Below, one piece after another: positions 24,216 through 33,588 of a stretch of 64,000 bases of DNA. The notes beneath the pieces are model-generated. The model was not told where the DNA came from, searched no databases, and saw nothing but the letters and a program-made list of their open reading frames with translations. The position numbers were made by a program, and so were the translations under genes. Numbering within the stretch: the first letter of the stretch is position 1; every line of letters begins with the position of its first letter. This DNA comes from a virus, in the IMG/VR virus record IMGVR_UViG_3300042549_005931, positions 62,001 to 126,000 of that record; one strand, given 5' to 3'.

Positions 24216-24890
24216 CTATTCGTCATAAAGTGAATTTAAATTACTATTTTTCATATACTTGGCTCTATTAATTTTACCAAGACTTTCTGTAATAGCATCC
24301 AATTCTTTTTGTAATTTTTCATTTAGCCCTTTTAGACGAATAATTTCAGTTTCGTCTATTTTAACGATTTCTTTTATAACTTCAACAGGTACTTCTTTGA
24401 TAACCTCTTTGATTACTTCGATTGGTACTTCTTTAATAACTTCAATAGGAACCTCCTTTATTACTTCAACCGGTACCTCTTTGATTATTGTTTTGGTTTT
24501 CGATTTACCCTGTACTTCTTTTATAACTTCAACCTCGATAGGAACTTCTTTTATTATTTCCTTAATGACCTCGACTTCAATGGGAACTTCTTTGATGACT
24601 TCCTTAATAACCTCGACCTGTACTTCTCTAATAACTTCCCTAATAACCTCAACTGGTACTTCCACAAGCTTTTCAACTGTGACTTCAACGATTTTTTCGA
24701 CTTCTTTGATGATTTCTTTTTCAATTGTTACCTCCTTTCCTTTTATATGTGATGGAGTCTCACCATACTTTAAAAGTGTGAAACCCCTGTTAAATGTTTC
24801 TTTAGCTTTCTTATCTACGTCTTGAATGTTATTTAATTCACAATATTGTATGAATTCTTTATCCAAGGTTAAGGTGTACTTCTTTACCAT
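24216..24890 (-). CDS. Protein with long Glu-Val-Ile-Lys-Pro repeat
   Basis: 224 aa. Residues 1-50 look globular ('MVKKYTLTLDKEFIQYCELN'). About residues 52-175 are a tandem repeat of EVPVEVIKEV/IKEVPIEV units with alternating charge and beta-branched residues. The tail is a helical, coiled-coil-like segment ('LKGLNEKLQKELDAITESLG'). Such repeats are expected to form an extended rod or coil. It overlaps SbcD by 32 bp. The repeat DNA (about 24365-24735) is also a potential recombination hot spot. Function unknown. Confidence 0.65.
   Translation of the reverse strand: MVKKYTLTLDKEFIQYCELNNIQDVDKKAKETFNRGFTLLKYGETPSHIKGKEVTIEKEIIKEVEKIVEVTVEKLVEVPVEVIREVIREVQVEVIKEVIKEVPIEVEVIKEIIKEVPIEVEVIKEVQGKSKTKTIIKEVPVEVIKEVPIEVIKEVPIEVIKEVIKEVPVEVIKEIVKIDETEIIRLKGLNEKLQKELDAITESLGKINRAKYMKNSNLNSLYDE
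24365..24735 (-). repeat. Tandem EVPVEVIKEV coding repeat
   Basis: Imperfect 24-39-bp units encode (I)KEVP(V/I)EV. Unit length is best defined at the protein level; DNA copies vary at third positions. Confidence 0.7.
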
Positions 24891-25677
24891 CCTCTATATC
24901 GGTTATATCTTTTATTTCAAAATGGAGAAATGGTTGTTCATTTGGTAAATCGTGAAATGTATATCCATCAGTCTCTACATTATATATACCATAACCATGA
25001 TGTTTCACCGTCTCACCAAAATTTTGTTGAATAAGACTTCCCGGCATTACCGCCTTTCCACCTTCAGGTAATGTAAATGTTTGTCTCTTATGAATGTCAC
25101 CACATAATAATAAATCCAAACCAACAAAGTTTAATCTATCATAAGCATCTTCAAACTCAAATCCCATATCCGTAGATAATCCTTGAATTGGTCCGTGGAA
25201 TAAACCTACATGAAATTTACCTTCTTCCTTCTCGTACTCAGGTTTTACATTATGTTGATACAATGAATAAACAACCCAATTGATATTCTCGTCAGGATAT
25301 ACACCACTATCTTTATAATATGTGATTGGTTCATCATATAATAGTTCAACAATTGGTGTGATACTATCTAAACGTTGTGTATTGTTCTCTAAGAAGTCGT
25401 GGTTACCCGGTATGATAACAACCCTACCAAACTCACCTAATTGTTTTAGGAACCAACTTGTTAACATCAATTGTTCATTGGAGATATTAATTTTTTGATG
25501 TGCAATATCACCCGCAACAACAATACGAATGTTTCCCCAACCAAGACCTTCATCCACCCAACCTTTATATTGGACTTTTAGTTCTTCAATTAATCTTTCA
25601 AATTGTTTTTTATACAATTCATGATATTGAAATGTTCTAATATGGATATCGGCAATGTGTACTATTCTTTTTATCAT
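24859..25677 (-). CDS. SbcD/Mre11-like nuclease subunit (T4 gp47 type)
   Basis: 272 aa calcineurin-like phosphoesterase with all metal motifs: 'HIADIHI' (7-13), 'VVAGDIAH' (about 53-60), 'IIPGNHDF' (about 90-97), 'GLFHGPI' (about 163-169) and 'LLCGDIHKRQ' (about 196-205). It partners SbcC (20926-23259). The T4 pair, gp46/gp47, resects DNA ends and degrades host DNA. Its ATG overlaps the stop of the PD-(D/E)XK gene by 4 bp. The pair is split by three unrelated genes. Confidence 0.95.
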   Translation of the reverse strand: MIKRIVHIADIHIRTFQYHELYKKQFERLIEELKVQYKGWVDEGLGWGNIRIVVAGDIAHQKINISNEQLMLTSWFLKQLGEFGRVVIIPGNHDFLENNTQRLDSITPIVELLYDEPITYYKDSGVYPDENINWVVYSLYQHNVKPEYEKEEGKFHVGLFHGPIQGLSTDMGFEFEDAYDRLNFVGLDLLLCGDIHKRQTFTLPEGGKAVMPGSLIQQNFGETVKHHGYGIYNVETDGYTFHDLPNEQPFLHFEIKDITDIEDGKEVHLNLG

Positions 25678-26531
25678 CGTTTTAAATATTTTTTTAAATC
25701 CATAGTTAAGATTGTGTCACTTATTTCTTTTGGTACTCTGAATTCTTCAAATGTACCATTTTCCTTTAAAAGAACAATAACACTACCCATTAATTTTGTT
25801 TTATCAAATTTGGTACCTTGTAACATTTTTAAAATCAATCTACCGTATAGTGGTAATTGTAAGTAATAGTGACCCAAGGCATTATCATGATAATTACCAA
25901 ATGGTGGATACAATCTACCAGTGTAATATTGAACTTCAAAGTTCTTTGGTTTATTAGTTTTCCAATCTGTGATAACTAAACCGTAATCAGTTTTTTGTCT
26001 GTTCATCATCAACCATACCTTATCGGGTTGACCGGTATATCCTTCTTCAGGGTCACCTAATACCATCTCAGTATCTAATAATACACCACCACGTTCCAAC
26101 ATTAAATCAAGAAACTCTTTACCTGCACCAATCATCGCATCACTCTTACGTTGTTGTTCCTCATTGATATCAAATATTGGTTGTCTCACATTTTTGTAGT
26201 TACCAAATCTATCAATGGTATCGGTTTCTAATTCAAAGTGAACACGACTACCCATATTGGTTGATAAATCACCGGCTTGTTTCCATTCCGCTAACAATTC
26301 TTTTGCACCTTCAGGGTCACCTTTACACATCTGTAATGCCTTACCTTCTGAATCAAAGTGTTTATGGAACTTGGATATTAGTCTTGAAACTGACGGGAAA
26401 TTACTTTTAATTTCACCGTTAAGGTCTCTCATATAATAAATGTGGTCTTCCTCAATAAAGGACAACTCTAATTGTTTCCTTTTTTCCTCCAACGTGTCTC
26501 TCATCTCTAACGAGATATCATATAAATTCAT
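25674..26531 (-). CDS. PD-(D/E)XK family exonuclease
   Basis: 285 aa. 'GYTGQPDKVWLMM' followed by 'YGLVITDWKTNKPKN' gives the PD...DxK catalytic core (about residues 166-198), and 'HYYLQLPLYGRLILKML' is the RecB/Cas4-type QxxxY helix. An N-terminal His/Glu segment ('NMGSRVHFELETD') matches the family's first motif. Likely a DNA exonuclease in recombination or DNA breakdown. It lies between the primase and SbcD genes with 1 and 4 bp junctions. Confidence 0.85.
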   Translation of the reverse strand: MNLYDISLEMRDTLEEKRKQLELSFIEEDHIYYMRDLNGEIKSNFPSVSRLISKFHKHFDSEGKALQMCKGDPEGAKELLAEWKQAGDLSTNMGSRVHFELETDTIDRFGNYKNVRQPIFDINEEQQRKSDAMIGAGKEFLDLMLERGGVLLDTEMVLGDPEEGYTGQPDKVWLMMNRQKTDYGLVITDWKTNKPKNFEVQYYTGRLYPPFGNYHDNALGHYYLQLPLYGRLILKMLQGTKFDKTKLMGSVIVLLKENGTFEEFRVPKEISDTILTMDLKKYLKR

Positions 26532-26532
26532 A

Positions 26533-27477
26533 TTAATCTAATTTAATTTCTTTATAACCACTTAAATCACCAGCCAAATCTGCAATGTCTTTATCACCCT
26601 CCAATTTAATGATGTTAACTCGACCCATTAACTTACCACAATTAATTCTATGATAAAGTCTTTCAGCATCGTTCCACGCATCAGGGTCCAAGACAATAGT
26701 GAGTTCCCCCTTTGCATCATCGTATAACTTATAAAAAAGGTGGTCTGACATAAATTTACCCAACATTGGTATTGAGTTGGGGATAAATATGCTATCGAAA
26801 GCACCTTCAACGATGTATATTTTTTCATTCCATTTAACTAATTTCTCATTGAAAATAATAATCTCCTTTTGTACCTCGGGATTTTTATACTTCAATTTAG
26901 TGTATGATAGGTATGACCTTGCAATAAAATAATTTAAATAACCTTCCTCATTGTAAGATGGAATAATAATTCTATTTGCAAAGTCTCCTTCGTAACAAAA
27001 TCCAATGTTATATCTCTCTAACATTTCATCTGTAATATTTCTTTTCTTAATATAAGCCCACGCTTGTTTGAATTGTGATGTTAACCTCAATCCTCGACTT
27101 GCGTCTTTAAATAAGATAAACTCCTTTGGTAATTTTACATTTTTATAGACTCGTTTTGGTGCTTCACCATCCTCATCAGGTCTCAATATGATATATTTCT
27201 TGAGTTGTTTAGGATTACCGTGTTGTTTTATTAACTTATATAACGTACCATGAGTTCCGTGAGTCTCAGAACACGACCAACATTTAAAAACACTTTCTTT
27301 GTAGTTGATTTCAAGGTTTCCTTTCCCATCTCCGTGGTCAAGTTCCTTAATATCATATGAACAAACAGGACAATCAAAAGATATTTGTCCTTTGTAATCG
27401 TTGTGGAGTTTAGGTTCCCCTAAAATGTCCTCAAGGATATCAATTACCGGTGAATAATCTACTTTTTGGTCAGTCAT
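26533..27477 (-). CDS. DNA primase with zinc finger and TOPRIM domain
   Basis: 314 aa from the ATG at 27477 (MTDQKVDYSP). The longer frame begins at a TTG inside the upstream terminator and is rejected. The N-terminal zinc finger has C36/C39 and C66/C69 ('FDCPVCSYD', 'FKCWSCSETHGT'). The TOPRIM fold is at about 218-285 ('KIYIVEGAFDSIFI', 'ELTIVLDPDAWNDA'). It would prime lagging-strand synthesis with the phage helicase (60636-62015). A 6-bp hairpin (27479-27504) touches the start codon and may control translation. Confidence 0.9.
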   Translation of the reverse strand: MTDQKVDYSPVIDILEDILGEPKLHNDYKGQISFDCPVCSYDIKELDHGDGKGNLEINYKESVFKCWSCSETHGTHGTLYKLIKQHGNPKQLKKYIILRPDEDGEAPKRVYKNVKLPKEFILFKDASRGLRLTSQFKQAWAYIKKRNITDEMLERYNIGFCYEGDFANRIIIPSYNEEGYLNYFIARSYLSYTKLKYKNPEVQKEIIIFNEKLVKWNEKIYIVEGAFDSIFIPNSIPMLGKFMSDHLFYKLYDDAKGELTIVLDPDAWNDAERLYHRINCGKLMGRVNIIKLEGDKDIADLAGDLSGYKEIKLD

Positions 27478-27478
27478 A

Positions 27479-27504
27479 CTCGAAAGGTAAGGAAAATATT
27501 CGAG
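27479..27504 (-). promoter_or_regulatory. Hairpin abutting the primase start codon
   Basis: CTCGAA/TTCGAG 6-bp stem with a 14-nt loop, ending 1 nt before the ATG at 27477. It could hide the ribosome-binding region. Inferred from position. Confidence 0.35.
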
Positions 27505-27520
27505 AAAAAAAAATTGAGCA

Positions 27521-27556
27521 TAAAAAAAGAGAGCCGAACACCACCCCGACTCTCTA
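27521..27556 (-). terminator. Rho-independent terminator upstream of primase
   Basis: 9-bp stem on the minus strand (27528-27536 with 27547-27555, one G-T wobble), GC-richer than its surroundings, then seven Ts. It ends transcription arriving from the RuvC-like gene and/or the candidate small RNA. Confidence 0.85.
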
Positions 27557-27590
27557 CCAACCAAGAATGTATTTCTACATTCCCGACCTA
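27521..27590 (-). ncRNA. Candidate small structured RNA (about 65-70 nt)
   Basis: A tandem late-type box (27595-27608) lies just upstream. The next 70 nt contain a 7-bp hairpin GAATGTA/TACATTC (27565-27582) and then the terminator hairpin. There is no ORF in the 150-nt gap. It is not a tRNA, although TTGGTTGGTAGAG looks like a D-loop, because no anticodon or acceptor stem forms. It could equally be the 3' UTR of the RuvC-like gene. Confidence 0.4.
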
Positions 27591-27594
27591 CATT

Positions 27595-27608
27595 AATAAA
27601 TATAAATA
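27595..27608 (-). promoter_or_regulatory. Tandem late-type box TATTTATATTTATT
   Basis: Two overlapping copies of the TATTTAT motif on the coding strand, 13 nt upstream of the hairpin at 27565-27582 and with no ORF following. This placement is better explained by a promoter than by a translation signal. Confidence 0.45.
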
Positions 27609-27629
27609 AAAGAATTTAAAAAACAAAGC

Positions 27630-28244
27630 CTACTTCGTATTTTTTTCAGTTTCTTTTATCATATTTACATATCCTATCACACAACACGCAGCATCTGCCA
27701 TGTCGTAGTTCTCTTTCTTTAAAGCTCCTGTCTTTCCGTATAACCAATTAATGTCAGGACAAACCTCATTAACGTGTTCCCATATAACATGTTTTTTATC
27801 GATGTCTTTTGGGTATCCACCAAACAAAACATTACGACCTTTGTCATTTGGTCCAACTAAATCAGGAAAAGCGTATTTTCTTGAGTTGTATGTTGAAATA
27901 AATGTTGGTAAGATTCCTAATGCGTCATAACATACTTTAAGAATTAAAGTGTTGTAACGTAACAATGTACCAATTGTGTAAATGTTATTAGATTGAAGTA
28001 ATGGTTCTTCTATAATGACACGGGTGATACCCATTCCTTTATAATTTTCGATGTGTGTCTTAAACGCATCAGCCTTCTTAATTAATTCTTCGATTTTATC
28101 TTCGGGTTGTGGTTTAATTTTTGGGGAAAAGTGTGTTAACTCCAATAATTTTGACCCTGAGATATCAAATAACGCAAACCCAATTGTTTTGGTGCTGATA
28201 TCTAAACCAAGAATTTTAGCCGACTCAAGTATTTTTTTGCTCAT
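27630..28244 (-). CDS. RuvC-like Holliday-junction resolvase
   Basis: 204 aa RNase-H-fold resolvase. Acidic catalytic residues are in 'ILGLDISTKTIGFAL' (Asp15), 'VIIEEPLL' (Glu79/80) and 'YDMADAACCVIGY' (Asp181/Asp184). It likely resolves branched DNA before or during packaging, the task of endonuclease VII (gp49) in T4, which belongs to a different fold. A late-type box is 9 nt upstream, which fits late expression. Confidence 0.85.
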   Translation of the reverse strand: MSKKILESAKILGLDISTKTIGFALFDISGSKLLELTHFSPKIKPQPEDKIEELIKKADAFKTHIENYKGMGITRVIIEEPLLQSNNIYTIGTLLRYNTLILKVCYDALGILPTFISTYNSRKYAFPDLVGPNDKGRNVLFGGYPKDIDKKHVIWEHVNEVCPDINWLYGKTGALKKENYDMADAACCVIGYVNMIKETEKNTK

Positions 28245-28253
28245 GTAAACTAT

Positions 28254-28261
28254 AATAAATA
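28254..28261 (-). promoter_or_regulatory. Late-type box TATTTATT before the RuvC-like gene
   Basis: Coding-strand TATTTATT 9 nt upstream of the ATG at 28244, in a 39-bp gap. Confidence 0.4.
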
Positions 28262-28283
28262 ATTTAACATGAAATGTAAAGTC

Positions 28284-30227
28284 TTAGAAATCTAACTGTA
28301 CATCAATTGTTTGGTCACCAGTTCTTTCTAAAGGTTCAGACATCTTAGCCATTATTAATGTTTCTTTGTTTGAATTTAATAATGCCACCTCAGTTATCAT
28401 TGGATTACCTGATTGATGAGTTGGGTTTACTGATGTTGTGAACTTATCTGCCGGTAAATTTGCTCTAAATGTCAATGTTTGTATTTCAGTACTTCTAACT
28501 ACATTAACACTACCGGGGAATGGTTGTTCATCACCAAAATATGGACCTGAAGACGTAGTAAAATCACTTGTCATGAAGTCACCTAAATTAAATGAACTTG
28601 TTGCACTTGATACATCACTTTCATTTATTGTAAATGTTTTGTTCGATAATTCTGTTGATTCAATTAATCCCGCACCATTTAATGTGATACCAGTTTGTTT
28701 ATAATAACTCCAAGTGTCCGAATCAGGATACTCACCATTATTTGTTATTTGGAATAATAAATAAAATTCATTTGCTATGTGTCCATTAATTGTGTTACCT
28801 GTAGTTGTTTGTAAGTATTGGAATTCATCACTACCAAATTTAACTGAAACACTGTGTGGTGTTGTTGAACCTGTTAATTTAGTGTAGTAGTTACAAGGTA
28901 AACTATTAGTATTTGTATCTCCCGAATAACTTAACATATATGTAATCCACATAGTTTTACCAGTGGTTAAATCAGTTATTGGGTCATTGGTAATAATTGC
29001 ACTTACCTTTGGTGCCGGTAATGTGAACTTTCTATTTGATTTATAATCTAAAGCCGCAACGATTTCTTCATCATCAAATACAATTACTTGTTGATTGTAG
29101 AATATTTTACCTACTCTCACATCTTGCTCGTCAAGTAAATCTCTATATTTCAAAACAAATCTTGAATTGTATGTAGAAACCATTTCTTTATCTGTAAGAC
29201 CCATATGGAATATTTCACCAACAGTTGAACCTGTTGGATTTCTATGGTACAATAAGAATGGTATGTTTATTTGGAAATACTCTTCATCAGATAAGTCAGA
29301 TGCGTTTGGTGATGTAAATCCTGTACTTGTACTTATGTGGTCATCGTATTTAAAGAATCTATTTGGGTCAACGTTATCACCATTTTTTGAATAATGAATA
29401 ATTGCAATTGCCTTTTGTTCTTCAGGTGTTATTGTTATTAATTCATCAACAGTATTTGTAATGGTGGTACCTGTATTATATGTTTGACCTTCAGATAATT
29501 TGTATCCAAAAAATTCTTTAGTTCCTACATAACCATTGCTTGCATAACCAGTGATACTTCTATCTGTGTTACCTAAACCAATTGGTTTTTGGTCCCAAAC
29601 TACATTTAATGTCCAAGGGTTATGTTGTTCGGTTGTGTCTGTCGGTACAGGGTTTTCAAACTCATCATCATTTTGAATTACAACAACATTAGTACTTGGT
29701 AATCTTGGAACCTCTCTATCTAATGTTATTGATGTTGAGCCAGTTGATACTACTTTATAGACATAACTATTAGTTTTACCTGTAATTAAATCATCGTCTA
29801 ATTTATTTGCATTTAATGCCAATGTAATGAAACTACCAGTTGCATAATTTGAACCGGCACCAACTGTAATTGTATCAGTGTTACCAACAAATGAACTAAC
29901 CGTTTCATAACCTGATTTAATATATGAACTTGATACAAATCCCGCAGGTCCCATAACATTTGAACATTCTGTCATTTCCATCAATGAAACAGGGATACCA
30001 TATGGTGAACTACCCGAAACATAAGAAAGTGGGTATTTTACATTACCATAATCATCAAATGGTGCCATTACTATTTGACCGGTGGTTGAATCCGTGTATG
30101 AATATTCTGAATCACCTACAGCAAAGTGTGTAATCACAAAATTACCATTTGCAATACTTTCTCTACCCTTTTGTGTAAGTCTCGTGGCTATTGTAAAACC
30201 TTTATAATTTGTATCTAAAAAACTCAT
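28284..30227 (-). CDS. Large tail/baseplate-associated structural protein
   Basis: 647 aa. The N-terminus 'FLDTNYKGFTIATRLTQKGR' continuing 'ESIANGNFVITHFAVGDSEY' matches the start of fibre- or baseplate-collar-type proteins ('TxxGxxxIAxG...FAxGD'). The rest is beta-rich with no enzyme motif. It is last in the tail/baseplate block and has its own late-type box 4 nt before the ATG. It probably sits at the baseplate-fibre junction; the exact T4 counterpart is not identifiable by eye. Confidence 0.65.
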   Translation of the reverse strand: MSFLDTNYKGFTIATRLTQKGRESIANGNFVITHFAVGDSEYSYTDSTTGQIVMAPFDDYGNVKYPLSYVSGSSPYGIPVSLMEMTECSNVMGPAGFVSSSYIKSGYETVSSFVGNTDTITVGAGSNYATGSFITLALNANKLDDDLITGKTNSYVYKVVSTGSTSITLDREVPRLPSTNVVVIQNDDEFENPVPTDTTEQHNPWTLNVVWDQKPIGLGNTDRSITGYASNGYVGTKEFFGYKLSEGQTYNTGTTITNTVDELITITPEEQKAIAIIHYSKNGDNVDPNRFFKYDDHISTSTGFTSPNASDLSDEEYFQINIPFLLYHRNPTGSTVGEIFHMGLTDKEMVSTYNSRFVLKYRDLLDEQDVRVGKIFYNQQVIVFDDEEIVAALDYKSNRKFTLPAPKVSAIITNDPITDLTTGKTMWITYMLSYSGDTNTNSLPCNYYTKLTGSTTPHSVSVKFGSDEFQYLQTTTGNTINGHIANEFYLLFQITNNGEYPDSDTWSYYKQTGITLNGAGLIESTELSNKTFTINESDVSSATSSFNLGDFMTSDFTTSSGPYFGDEQPFPGSVNVVRSTEIQTLTFRANLPADKFTTSVNPTHQSGNPMITEVALLNSNKETLIMAKMSEPLERTGDQTIDVQLDF

Positions 30228-30231
30228 ATAT

Positions 30232-30239
30232 TATAAATA
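30232..30239 (-). promoter_or_regulatory. Late-type box TATTTATA before 28284-30227
   Basis: Exact TATTTATA 4 nt upstream of the ATG at 30227, inside a 26-bp gap. Confidence 0.4.
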
Positions 30240-30253
30240 TTAATTTAATTTAA

Positions 30254-32665
30254 TTAGCACTCTGAATTTAAATTAGAATCTCCACCATAATTTGGTCTTA
30301 GATATCTATATTTGGACCTGTTAAATTTGGTATTCTTTAATAACACACCACCTGACCATAGAGTAGTTGCCGGAACAAATTGTTCAATAACTTTAACCCA
30401 ATATGGTGACATCTTTTTTATGTATTCAGTTAATGTTGTATATTTAAATGGGGTTATATCAACACTGTTAATATAATCTCTATAAATTTCATCCAATATA
30501 GTATATCCTCTATCAAATTTCATTGAACTACTATTAGTTAATACGTTTTTCAATGTACTATCCAAATATTCTGCAAATGTAAAACCAGTCTGTGGTGTTA
30601 AAGTACCAAATGTTAATTCCAAATTAGATGATTGTCTCCAAATATCGTATTCAATTGTTTGTGATGGTGATAAATGTACATTAAGATTTTTTCTATTTAA
30701 TGTTAAGATATTTAAATCATTTACAACGCTTACTTTCTTATTGTCGATTCTTGACTTTAAATCATAACCATAATCCAAACCTTGGAATGTTCTAAAACCA
30801 TCAAAATAATCCTCACCATATGTATATGGTTTATTCATAGTTTTAGTGTATTTGGTTCTACCAGTCAATACAGAGTTTTCATAATCAACTACTAATGGTG
30901 ACCTATGGTCTAATGTGATATCATACCATCCTGAACCTTGTTGGAAGAATACACTACCATCACTACTTGTTGCACCTTTTGGTACACCGTTTTCATCAAT
31001 TGGGTAATCTGCTCTTGTTAATGTTGTGGTAGTTGTTGCTGTAATACTATTTGTAACACCGGTAACATAACTTGGGAATGTACCACCTGTTATTATATCT
31101 GTAACAATCACACCGGTTTCAACACCATTAATATAGTTGTATAAATCAAAATTAACTTTTAAATCGGTGATGTCACCAACATCCACTAACGTAGTAGCTT
31201 CACTTGGTACTGAGGTGATATCATAAACATATTCATCAATCTTAATCATTGGTTCAGGTGCACCTAAGAATTTCAAAAAGAATTCTAAAGCTTTACGTGT
31301 GCCTTTTGATTTATATAGTTGTGCAAGATTAATTAAAATTCTTCTGTAGAATTCATATTCAGATTCTATTAGATTCTTTCCAACCGGTACTCCTAAGTAA
31401 TTACTATCTTGTCTTGTATAAAGAATATCATTTAAACTCTTCTCATCGAAAAGATTAACGGTATCAAGACCCAAGTTTTGTGATAGATTTTTTAATAACA
31501 TATCAGGTACATTACTAATACCATCATAACTCACATGTCTCATGTAAGCAATGTTGTCGATATATTTTTTTACACTATCAAAACTTTGTCCGTATAATTG
31601 AAAAACCGATTCAGCTCTTTTATCTTCCGTATCGAATTCAAATAATTGCGGTGCGGTTAAAAATCTAACAATTAAATTAGATTTGTAGTCATCAATCTCA
31701 TCTGATAAGTCATAAAGCTTTTGAATATATTGGTCATACTCAATACCAACAATTTGTGGATTCCATCCGTCTCTCGACACCGGCCATGTTGCGTCAACAC
31801 CAATTAAATCGGTTGCACTTTCATCTAAACTATCTCTCGGTACACTAAATGTTGCAGTATAGATTGGATTCGACTCCCTATCAATCAATAATTCCTCAAG
31901 GTCATCTAAATTCTTAAAGAACTCTTCAATGATACTATCATTTGGTTTGATTAAAAAATCAACATTAACATCTGTACTGCCGCTAAATAAATTACCTTCA
32001 ACCTCGAATGTTATAATAAAGTTATTGTCAAAAGTTGGTTCAATGTAATTTGTAATATCGTAAGAAACACCACTATAAATTAATGTGTAATTTTTATATG
32101 ATGAATAAAAATTTCTAATTTCATTACTTGTTTCTACTAAAGTGTTACTATTTGGTTTTGTTAATACAATTTCAAATGGATTATAAAAAATTGATTGTTG
32201 TGTTTCAAATTGGGTTGTATTGGTTCCACTATCGTAACTAATATTTTCCGCCGTATAGTTTGTTGTTCTACTTACTGTTGTACTATCCGCCAATAACGAT
32301 GCGGGAAACTTACTAATAATTCTACCAATTGATATATTGATTCTATCTTTTAATGAACCAAATAAAGACCTACCAGCATCTTTTCTTGATGGTTTGAATT
32401 TAATTGTATCATTTGTTGTTTTTGATGTGTTGGTTTTTGGTGCGTTAGTTTCTTCCTTTAATGTATCTAAAGTCAAGAAATCGGAAAACGGTGTTGTTGA
32501 AAAACTTTTACTATCTTTTTCGGGTGTAAGTCTATCAAGTACAAAGTTGGTATTGGTCAATTGACTACTACCGTCAGTTATTTGATTACCAACTAAACTG
32601 TCGCTAAAAGTTTGTGCCCCACTGGCAGCTTGACTTGGAACTTTATATTTTACTACTTTTGCCAT
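30254..32665 (-). CDS. Large baseplate wedge-like protein
   Basis: 803 aa. About residues 440-475 contain 'EYEFYRRILINLAQLYKSKG' followed by 'TRKALEFFLKFLGAPEP', the 'yr.kGT..al..ll...G.p' signature of tail protein I/wedge-type baseplate proteins (P2 GpI family). The N-terminal ~100 residues are polar and low-complexity; the rest alternates helical and beta segments. The start overlaps the stop of 32665-33588 by one base. It most likely forms part of the baseplate wedge that links to the fibres. Confidence 0.65.
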   Translation of the reverse strand: MAKVVKYKVPSQAASGAQTFSDSLVGNQITDGSSQLTNTNFVLDRLTPEKDSKSFSTTPFSDFLTLDTLKEETNAPKTNTSKTTNDTIKFKPSRKDAGRSLFGSLKDRINISIGRIISKFPASLLADSTTVSRTTNYTAENISYDSGTNTTQFETQQSIFYNPFEIVLTKPNSNTLVETSNEIRNFYSSYKNYTLIYSGVSYDITNYIEPTFDNNFIITFEVEGNLFSGSTDVNVDFLIKPNDSIIEEFFKNLDDLEELLIDRESNPIYTATFSVPRDSLDESATDLIGVDATWPVSRDGWNPQIVGIEYDQYIQKLYDLSDEIDDYKSNLIVRFLTAPQLFEFDTEDKRAESVFQLYGQSFDSVKKYIDNIAYMRHVSYDGISNVPDMLLKNLSQNLGLDTVNLFDEKSLNDILYTRQDSNYLGVPVGKNLIESEYEFYRRILINLAQLYKSKGTRKALEFFLKFLGAPEPMIKIDEYVYDITSVPSEATTLVDVGDITDLKVNFDLYNYINGVETGVIVTDIITGGTFPSYVTGVTNSITATTTTTLTRADYPIDENGVPKGATSSDGSVFFQQGSGWYDITLDHRSPLVVDYENSVLTGRTKYTKTMNKPYTYGEDYFDGFRTFQGLDYGYDLKSRIDNKKVSVVNDLNILTLNRKNLNVHLSPSQTIEYDIWRQSSNLELTFGTLTPQTGFTFAEYLDSTLKNVLTNSSSMKFDRGYTILDEIYRDYINSVDITPFKYTTLTEYIKKMSPYWVKVIEQFVPATTLWSGGVLLKNTKFNRSKYRYLRPNYGGDSNLNSEC

Positions 32666-33588
32666 TATACGTTAGTAATGTTATCTAATCCTAATGTTTC
32701 ATCAATATCCGTTCTCTCTTCACGAACCTCATATAGTGTCTCACTAAATTCGTCTTTAATTTCGTAAAGGTTGTATTGTTTGTAAATTTCATTATTCTCA
32801 TCGTAGATTGTGTAGATACCCGGAGTAATCGCCTTAGTTTGATTACCGTACAATGCATGTGCCAATGTGCTAGCATCGTGTTCTACCATATCAATCTCAA
32901 TAGTTGTTGGATTAACAAACGTATTGGTTAATATAACCTTTTGACCCGGTTGTCCAATAAAAGGAATAACGTTTGGTCTTGTTGATGGTGATGACGAAGG
33001 TGTTATCGTCATGAATATTAAATTTGTTACTTGGTCAGTATATTGATATCTAATTGCCTTATCTGTTGTGTTAGATAAATTAGATGTTATTGGTTGACAA
33101 TAAAATGAAGATGTTACAACTCTATAGAAATTTGGTATTTTTGTTTTGTTATCGTTAGTGTTAATATATTCAACACGATAACCTACCATTCCTTGTGGTG
33201 TAAATTTGTTTCTATCTTCAGCCGGTACATTTGATGTGTCAATTATCAATCCTCTTACTGATGGAAGTGATGCTAAAACACCACAATCCGTAATTGTTGT
33301 TCTAATTTGTTTTGGTCTTATATGTAATGTATAGATTCCCAATTCAGAAAAATCGTCAGCACTTAATTTTAAATTATATAAACCACCTAATATCTCAGCA
33401 TTCGGTGCCGATGCGTCATCCGTAGTATCGGAATTGTGGTAAACAGGTGTCAAAACATCTGTTGATATTAATTTTTTTAGTGTAACCGGTGTTGTAGACG
33501 TTCTATTTGATGTATAATGATAATATATCTCAACATCTCCTGGGGATACGTCTGCGGGTCTTACTATACCATATGAGCCAACTGCCAT
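32665..33588 (-). CDS. Tail/baseplate structural protein
   Basis: 307 aa, beta-rich ('MAVGSYGIVRPADVSPGDVE', 'GLYNLKLSADDFSELGIYTL'). The C-terminus is charged ('SETLYEVREERTDIDETLGL'). The TATTTATT box is 13 nt upstream. Operon position between the 171-aa and 803-aa proteins suggests a baseplate or tail component. Family not recognised. Confidence 0.6.
   Translation of the reverse strand: MAVGSYGIVRPADVSPGDVEIYYHYTSNRTSTTPVTLKKLISTDVLTPVYHNSDTTDDASAPNAEILGGLYNLKLSADDFSELGIYTLHIRPKQIRTTITDCGVLASLPSVRGLIIDTSNVPAEDRNKFTPQGMVGYRVEYINTNDNKTKIPNFYRVVTSSFYCQPITSNLSNTTDKAIRYQYTDQVTNLIFMTITPSSSPSTRPNVIPFIGQPGQKVILTNTFVNPTTIEIDMVEHDASTLAHALYGNQTKAITPGIYTIYDENNEIYKQYNLYEIKDEFSETLYEVREERTDIDETLGLDNITNV

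Noticed and set aside
24259-24825. Plus-strand open frame of 188 aa rich in Ser/Thr/Ile
   Set aside because: Complementary strand of the EVIKEVP repeat gene; the minus-strand frame fits the operon and has a plausible start.
27478-27564. Extension of the primase N-terminus to a TTG at 27564
   Set aside because: It would run through a strong terminator and lacks any conserved sequence; the ATG at 27477 gives the normal primase start.
27521-27590. tRNA-like text (TTGGTTGGTAGAG) on the minus strand
   Set aside because: No acceptor or anticodon stem can be formed; the sequence folds into two hairpins and a terminator instead.
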